From: Halichondria panicea
Taxonomy: Eukaryota > Porifera > Demospongiae > Suberitida > Halichondriidae
Reading direction: 5' to 3'
NCBI RefSeq assembly: GCF_963675165.1
Contig: NC_087383.1
Span: forward strand, 1,208,001-1,272,000
Length of the DNA stretch: 64,000 nucleotides
Part shown: in pieces, positions 58,701-64,000 of the stretch
How positions within the stretch are numbered: position 1 is the stretch's first letter
How the letters are laid out: each line of letters begins with the position of its first letter
The notes under the pieces: generated by a model
Told to the model about the DNA's origin: nothing
What the model saw: the letters and a program-made list of their open reading frames with translations, nothing else
Database searches by the model: none
Position numbers and translations under genes: made by a program

Positions 58701-59727
58701 CCCGCTATACGGTACTGTTAAATTTTCGTCTATTTTTCTAACTCTTTAATTTTTTTATTATACAGGAAGTACCTCGCACACCGGACTATGCTCCATCCAG
58801 AACGTTCTACCTGTTCACTGTTCATCTGAACAAAGTGGCCAGACTGCTCCTGGAGCGCTGCTATCAGACCATCAACAACCTGTGCTTGAAGCGAACCTCC
58901 GAGTGTAACGACAACAAGTGAGTACAAACCTCACTCAGTGGGTGCATATCTCTGTCATGTTGATGAAGTTTGTCCAGAGCTTATGCACGTGTATGATTAG
59001 ATGGCATTGTACAGTGTGTTTGGTATGGATGTGTCTACATGCATGAGGTATTGTACGGTGTGGGTACAACATACTGTACCAAACGTACCCAAGCATCTTT
59101 GAATAGCCATAACAACTTGACTTCTGATGACCCAATTTTATAGGGAGAGTGTTAATTATGCTTAGCACACCAGTTTTTGCACACTTTTGACTGCGTTTAA
59201 TTTAGAATAGTACACCCTAAGTCTTACCTCTCTGTATGTGATGACATCACTTCCTTTCCCCTCAGGCGACTATTGGACAAGTATGAGGTGTACGAGCGTC
59301 AGAGTGAGGCGGTGGGGAGCAGTGGAGACGAACTGGAGGAGCTGCTCACACCAGACGAGAAGAAGAGGGCGGAGTCAGTTAGGAGGAGCCTCAACAAGTG
59401 AGTAGCTGCGTGCTTGTCAACCCCTTCATGTATTTAGCTCTTCCTAGTGTGCATTATGAATACAGTGTACAGTCTCGTACGTGCAGTACATACCTTAATT
59501 AAGCATACATGTACAGTTGTACATAGCTTGCCCTAGTGTGTACAGATGCATACAGTGTACGTTACATACTTAATTAAGCATACACGTATATCTGGTAAAT
59601 ATGGCCATAGCTGTTTGTACTTATTTACCCACCCCCTCTCCCCTGCAGGCTTGAGCACGCTGAGCTACAGGTGGACGAGTCAGTCTTCATCATCACTAAC
59701 TATCTAGCTACTCACACAAACTTGTAA
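55765..59727 (+). CDS. POLR3C: RNA polymerase III subunit RPC3
   Basis: Thirteen exons: 55765-55911, 55964-56179, 56368-56605, 56665-56746, 56793-56820, 57210-57272, 57381-57500, 57795-57890, 57945-57996, 58242-58453, 58766-58917, 59266-59397 and 59649-59727. All are in frame, 538 aa (human RPC3 is 534). RPC3 belongs to the RPC3/6/7 subcomplex used in Pol III initiation. The N-terminal winged helix has VKKSLCVLIQHQLVTF; the middle has HLNFDRFHQYFRDQAI and a Lys/Glu-rich linker (KRGREEDDAEEEPKAKK); the C-terminal part has VPRTPDYAPSRTFYLFTV, typical of the family. Exon 5 is a 28-nt microexon. The gene is densely split, with two MITEs in introns. Confidence 0.95.
56853..57073. mobile_element. 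MITE, CCGTATAGCG family (copy 6, diverged)
   Basis: AAGTATAGCGTGAAATTTTC on the left and AAATGTTGCGCTATACGGTA on the right. In a POLR3C intron. Confidence 0.7.
58515..58715. mobile_element. MITE, CCGTATAGCGGG family (copy 7)
   Basis: TACCGTATAGCGGGTAATTT on the left, AACTTACCCGCTATACGGTA on the right; inner CACGAAAA/TTTTCGTG motifs. In a POLR3C intron. Confidence 0.85.
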
Positions 59728-59976
59728 CTTTATCTATAATTATTTGGTCAGCTTTCTTTCATGATGTCATTTTTGTGGATTGAGTGTTTTTCTCTCAATG
59801 TTTAATGATACCGTTCTGTATCAGAGTAATTCAAGTGCACAGTATAATGAATATTAGACACGATAATTCCTCATTACACAGTAACTAAACTGTAACACAA
59901 CTTTCCTTCACAAGTATAAATGTTAGTATAATTTTACAACAGGTAATAAACAGTACAACGACTGCACAACTATAAA

Positions 59977-61595
59977 CTAATTACGAGACAATCCCATACA
60001 TTGAACTTTGTCTTTAGCGCTTGTCTGAACAGACTGCCTCCAATCTTCTAGCTCTTTCTTTAGTGCCTCGAAAATGTCGGGATTCTTTGCCGATATGTCC
60101 GTAGTCTCTCCTTTATCATTCAGCAGATCATACAGCTGTGCCGATTTCACCTTTCCCATGTCATACTCGGCAAATATCTTGTACTGATTGTTACTAATGA
60201 CAGCATGATAAGACCCTTCAAAATTGTCATGAATGTTGAATGCCCACTTGATGGAATCGTTTCTGACCTTTGATTCTCCTTTCAACAACGGAACTATTGA
60301 CTCACCATCGATTGGCCTATCGGTAGGTGGCTCCACCCCCACGATATCGCAGAGTGTTGGCAACAAATCACTAGAAATAACGGGAAAATCGGACACTATG
60401 TTTTTTTTAATCATTGCCGGCCATTCAATTAAACCAGGCACGCGAATGCCACCTTCGTACAATTCTGTTTTCCATCCTCTCAATCCGTTAGTGCGACCAG
60501 GTGATGACTTGAGGGGCCCATTATCACTTGTGAACCATAACATAGTATTGTTAGTGACGTTAAACTTCTCTAAGACTGTTTTCACTCGACCAATAGCATC
60601 GTCCATGGCCGTTATGCTACCATAGTAATCGATCTCGTTTTGAGTGTAGTTCTTGCCCATGTAGCGTTCTATATAGCCTAACGAGGCTATGTAACGAATG
60701 TGAACTGCATGGAACGGTAAATAGATGAAAAACGGCTTCTTTTCGGATATAGTTTTGTTGAGAAATTCAGTGAATAAATCCACAATAAAGTGAGAATCAT
60801 CTCCTTGCACTGGGTAAGATAAAGTTTCTAGTCCAACATTAGGGTCGTGTATGGTGTAGTAGTTATAACAAGGTGGTGGTGTGGTGTAATGCCCTAGGGC
60901 ACAAAGACGATCCGTATCATTGTAGCAAGCACAGTTGAGGTTATAGTTTTGAGCAGATCGCTCCGTGACAAGCCACTCGTTGAAACCATGCATACCAGGA
61001 TGAGACACGTTCCATTTTTTGTTGCCTCCAGGCACTGCTTTTACATCCCCCAAGTGCCATTTGCCGAAGATAGCTGACTGATAACCGAGTGGCTTCAGTA
61101 ATTCGGGAATCGTTATCTCCGTTGGAGGAAGGGGCATTTTCTCTGGTACTGCAAAGTCGTCTTTGTTGCTGCCAGCATTAGCTGACCAGATGCAGTATCT
61201 GTTGTGATTGCGTCCAGTGAGCACTGTGCCTCGTGTGGGGGAGCAGACTGGTCCTCCACTGTAATAGCGGGTGAGGTGGAGGGTGTGAGGACTAGCCGCC
61301 ATTGCATCAAGGTTGGGAGTCTCCGCAGGGCCATTGTTGTAGCCTACGTCGCCATAGCCATAGTCGTCAGCCATCATAAAGACCACATTGGGCATGTCTA
61401 CATCATTTGAACCTGTGAAGATGCATCATACAAGAATGAGGTGCACTGTATTAAGCTCAATTCATAGTTTAGTAAAAAGTATCAGAAAATGTTATCTATC
61501 TAGACCCTACCTTTTGGTTTACCCTTATTTTCTGTCACTGAAGGTCTCACACCCAACAGCAAAATGACTACTACCACTATCACAGCTGCTTGCAT
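59977..61595 (-). CDS. Secreted or lysosomal arylsulfatase
   Basis: Exons 61511-61595 and 59977-61412, 506 aa. Residues 1-20 (AAVIVVVVILLLG) are a signal peptide. The sulfatase domain has the metal-binding MADDYGYGD, and the formylglycine motif CSPTRGTVLTGR with Cys85, which must be oxidised by the formylglycine-generating enzyme for activity. It also has FGKWHLGD, PFHAVH, WFTSDNGP and RGWKTELYEGGIRVP. All catalytic elements appear present, and several N-glycosylation sequons (NKT, NYT, NVT) suit a secretory enzyme. Family: type I sulfatases that hydrolyse sulfate esters of glycans; the exact substrate cannot be told. Its start codon is 160 bp from that of the divergent PMVK gene. Confidence 0.92.
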
Positions 61596-61755
61596 TGTCT
61601 TGTTTTGCTAGCACACACTGTTAATGTTCAGTACAGTGTTGTTTTCTAGCATGAGCCCCACCCCTTTTCACAGCAGCTATCAACTAGGATAAGCTGAGCT
61701 ATACGACCCATACCATACTCCAAGTTGTGTATATACACAAAAAGTTAAACTGGAG
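61596..61755. promoter_or_regulatory. Bidirectional promoter between the sulfatase and PMVK
   Basis: 160 bp between divergent start codons. Contains GAGCCCCACCCC (about 61653), a GC-box-like sequence that could bind Sp/KLF factors. No TATA box evident. Confidence 0.45.
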
Positions 61756-62556
61756 ATGGCTGTGCCCAAGCTAGTCATTATCCTATGTGGCAAAAGGAAG
61801 AGTGGGAAGGACTATGTGGCTGCCAGACTAAAGGAAATGTGAGTACCACCTTCAGTAGCTAGTCTATAAAGCTCATTTTGCTGTGTCCTCTGGCTGCAGA
61901 CTAGCTCTAGGAGACTCTCTCAGTGTGTTGAGGCTTTCTAAACCACTCAAGGAACAGTTTGCAAAGGTATATCAAATTTTAAATTCCAGTATGCACTGAA
62001 ATCTATGTGCATATACGTATGCATGTGCAGGGGGGGGTCTTGTAACTCCCACACATATATTTATTACACTGTGGGGGGTGGGGGGACTTGTAAATCCCAT
62101 GTATTTATTAACAAGCTGCCATAATTATAATTATAACAGGACCATGGACTTGACCTGGAGAAGCTAATGGATTCAAGCTCGTACAAAGAGAAATATCGAC
62201 AGGACATGATCACATGGAGCGAGATGATACGCGACAAAGACCCGGCCTATTTTTGTTGTCTAGCAACTGAAGGAGCTGATAAACCTGTTTGGCTGGTTTG
62301 TGATGCTCGTCGGCCGTCTGATATGAGTTACTTCAAGAGCAAGTACAACGGACGGACACTGTGTGTGAGGGTGGTGGCCAGTGAGGATGTGAGAGTTGTG
62401 AGGGGGTGGGCGTTCACGGCGGGAGTTGATGATGCCCCCTCGGAATGTGCCCTAGACAACTACCAAGTGGACATGACTATCGTTAACGACGATGGAGACG
62501 ATTTAAGTCAACAGTTGGAAGCCATCAGAACTAAAGTTAAACGAACAACAACGTAG
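61756..62556 (+). CDS. PMVK: Phosphomevalonate kinase
   Basis: Exons 61756-61838, 61900-61966 and 62140-62556, in frame, 188 aa (human 192). It converts 5-phosphomevalonate plus ATP to 5-diphosphomevalonate in isoprenoid/sterol precursor synthesis. The P-loop CGKRKSGKD (residues about 11-19), LRLSKPLKEQFAK, SSYKEKYRQDMITW, VWLVCDARRPSD and AGVDDAPSECALDN are all hallmarks of the animal-type enzyme. The final residues lack a peroxisomal SKL-type signal; human PMVK ends SRL. Confidence 0.96.
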
Positions 62557-62774
62557 TAGCTGCATGACTGTACAGTGTGTGTTTATGTCTTCCAATTTCA
62601 CCTTTTTTACTATAGCTAGTATTAGTTAGCATTAATGTTTATGAGTGTCATATAAAAATAACAATTTTTAGTACATGTACAAGAATTATTTGAAGTGCCT
62701 CAGAGAAAGTATTCTCACATTAGCAACATACAACAGACATAATTATACACAAGAAAATGACATGAAATGCAGTA

Positions 62775-63221
62775 CTAATGTGTATCATTATGATGGTCAC
62801 ATTCTGTCTGGTTATAGTCCATGAGCTGTGCTATGGAGTCTAGTTCATTGCTGGCTGCCTTAAAGTTGGATCGACCGGGCATGTTCAAAGTGGAAATCTC
62901 CTGGTGCAGTGTGGATAGATTGAATGAACACCTTCGCAACGCCTTCGAGAGACTCCTCTGTACACACCTACAAGGAGTCAGAAATAGTCATGTATAAGAG
63001 TATGGGACTAGAATGCAAACCAATTTGTGTGTATATTATAATTATTATAAGTGTACGTATTATGAGATGAGCTTATTACACACTGTGTATTAGAAGGTCA
63101 ATAAAATTAATGTAAAGTAGATGGAAAGCTGAGGTATCAGTGGATGATAGACTTACACCATGCCCAGCCATTCTCTGCACTGGCCGTCTACGAGAGCAAA
63201 TACAGTGCCCTCTCTCTCCTG

Positions 63222-63255
<34 letters not shown>

Positions 63256-63960
63256 TGTGTGGGGGGGTTAGATACAGCAGCACACTTAGTTACCTTGCTA
63301 CTGGTTAGTATAAGATACAATGTACTGGTACGACAATGTACTAGTACAATAGCCAAGATTGTACACTCTTGACAATACTCACCTTAGGATCATACTGAAT
63401 CAAGTGAGCTTTGCAGATTTGGAAGAATATAGGATAGTATATTGGGCTGAGGTTTGTGTGCATGAGGTATGGGGACATGACAGCATATCTCTCCTCCGTA
63501 CCCCCGCTCACTAGCAGCTGTCCTGTTCCCCCGTCCACTTGTCCCCCAGTGACATACGTTAGAAGGTGTGTGAGGGCCAAGTGGTCACTCAATCCAAGGT
63601 CTAGATCCACCGCCCATAGTTCCTGACCAGCCTACAGTCAGTAAAGCACAATACATGAAAGCTGAGGACTTGTAAATACAATGTAGTGCACATGGACAAA
63701 TACAGTGAATAATGTGATCCGAACCTGCCATACATTTCAATCATTATTATGACATTTTGATACTAGGACGTATGTACATGTACAACTGCACTCACTGTTT
63801 CTGGGCTAATAAAAGTAAGAAAGTCGATAGTGAAATGACCAGTCACGCCCCTCGATTTAACCTCTGACCCCACACTAAGAGCAGCATTCACCAGCACTCC
63901 AGGGGGTACTGAGCACTGCGGTAGGGACGACCCCCACACCATGTAAGGGGAAGACAGGAT
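62775..63960 (-). CDS. 3' part of an IQCH-like gene (partial)
   Basis: Minus-strand exons 63796-63960, 63383-63631, 63157-63218 and 62775-62967 with a continuous frame; the 5' part lies beyond the window. The visible C-terminal 186 aa include WGSSLPQCSVPPGVLVNAAL, HFTIDFLTFISPET, QELWAVDLDLGLSDHLAL, EGTVFALVDGQCREWLGM and STLNMPGRSNFKAAS. This set resembles the C-terminus of IQ-motif-containing protein H, a sperm/cilium-associated protein with an ATP-grasp-like fold. The identification is from memory of the family and only moderate. Not expected: none of the IQ motifs lies in the visible part. Confidence 0.6.
63220..63265. repeat. (TG)n microsatellite at an IQCH-like acceptor
   Basis: About 40 bp of TG repeat, CA on the sense strand, ending at the acceptor (CACAG) of the exon 63157-63218. 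Confidence 0.9.
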
Positions 63961-64000
63961 CTGGACAGGAAAGCAAATAATCGTAATCATAAATCAATTA

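Noticed and set aside
1-64000. tRNA, rRNA or snRNA genes
   Set aside because: No cloverleaf with conserved A/B boxes or rRNA-like sequence was recognised by eye; a tRNAscan-SE/Infernal run would be decisive.

Overview
This is eukaryotic, animal nuclear DNA. Genes are split by many short GT-AG introns. Proteins include a KLF zinc-finger factor, a multi-PDZ scaffold, a CABIT protein and a kinase with an SH2 domain, which points to a metazoan. The AT-rich introns full of TAATTATA-type strings, small intergenic gaps, many small palindromic elements and non-vertebrate domain fusions fit an early-branching animal, most likely a demosponge. That assignment is an inference; no marker gene here settles it.

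Layout. 1-2 kb: 3' end of a membrane-anchored protein gene (+) facing a small unknown gene (-). 4.8-6.5 kb: KLF9/13-like factor (+). 7.2-15.0 kb: OTUD7/Cezanne-like deubiquitinase (-), five exons. 12-24 kb: heavily rearranged, with a direct duplication of about 12.1-16.2 kb onto 18.9-23.7 kb and an inverted duplication of 27.1-28.65 kb onto 16.3-18.8 kb; it carries an intact single-exon glycine-zipper gene and a decayed copy. 23.6-27.9 kb: UBAP1-like ESCRT-I subunit (+). 28.0-29.4 kb: BUD22/SRFBP1-like gene (-). 30.7-31.7 kb: repeat-built basic protein (-). 32.3-33.1 kb: dead non-LTR reverse transcriptase. 33.7-36.4 kb: DCP2 mRNA-decapping enzyme (-). 36.7-37.3 kb: CCDC34/CCDC181-like coiled-coil gene (-), divergent from a nine-PDZ scaffold (+, 37.6-45.2 kb). 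47.2-51.0 kb: CABIT-Death-coiled-coil gene (+), tail to tail with a TKL-type kinase-coiled-coil-SH2 gene (-, to 53.4 kb). 55.1-55.7 kb: mitochondrial ribosomal protein bL34m (-), 63 bp from divergent POLR3C (+, to 59.7 kb). 60.0-61.6 kb: sulfatase (-), divergent from phosphomevalonate kinase (+, 61.8-62.6 kb). 62.8-64 kb: 3' part of an IQCH-like gene (-).

Most genes are ordinary housekeeping or signalling genes. The most novel content is (i) the adjacent CABIT-Death and kinase-SH2 genes, two unusual architectures for phosphotyrosine/death-fold signalling; (ii) reciprocal decay after duplication of a head-to-head pair of ubiquitin-pathway genes (OTUD7 and UBAP1), with a glycine-zipper gene carried in an intron; and (iii) several MITE/foldback families whose insertions can be dated and delimited because the duplicated partner keeps the empty site. 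No tRNA, rRNA, CRISPR or prokaryotic operon was seen. All exon boundaries were read by eye from splice consensus and reading-frame continuity.
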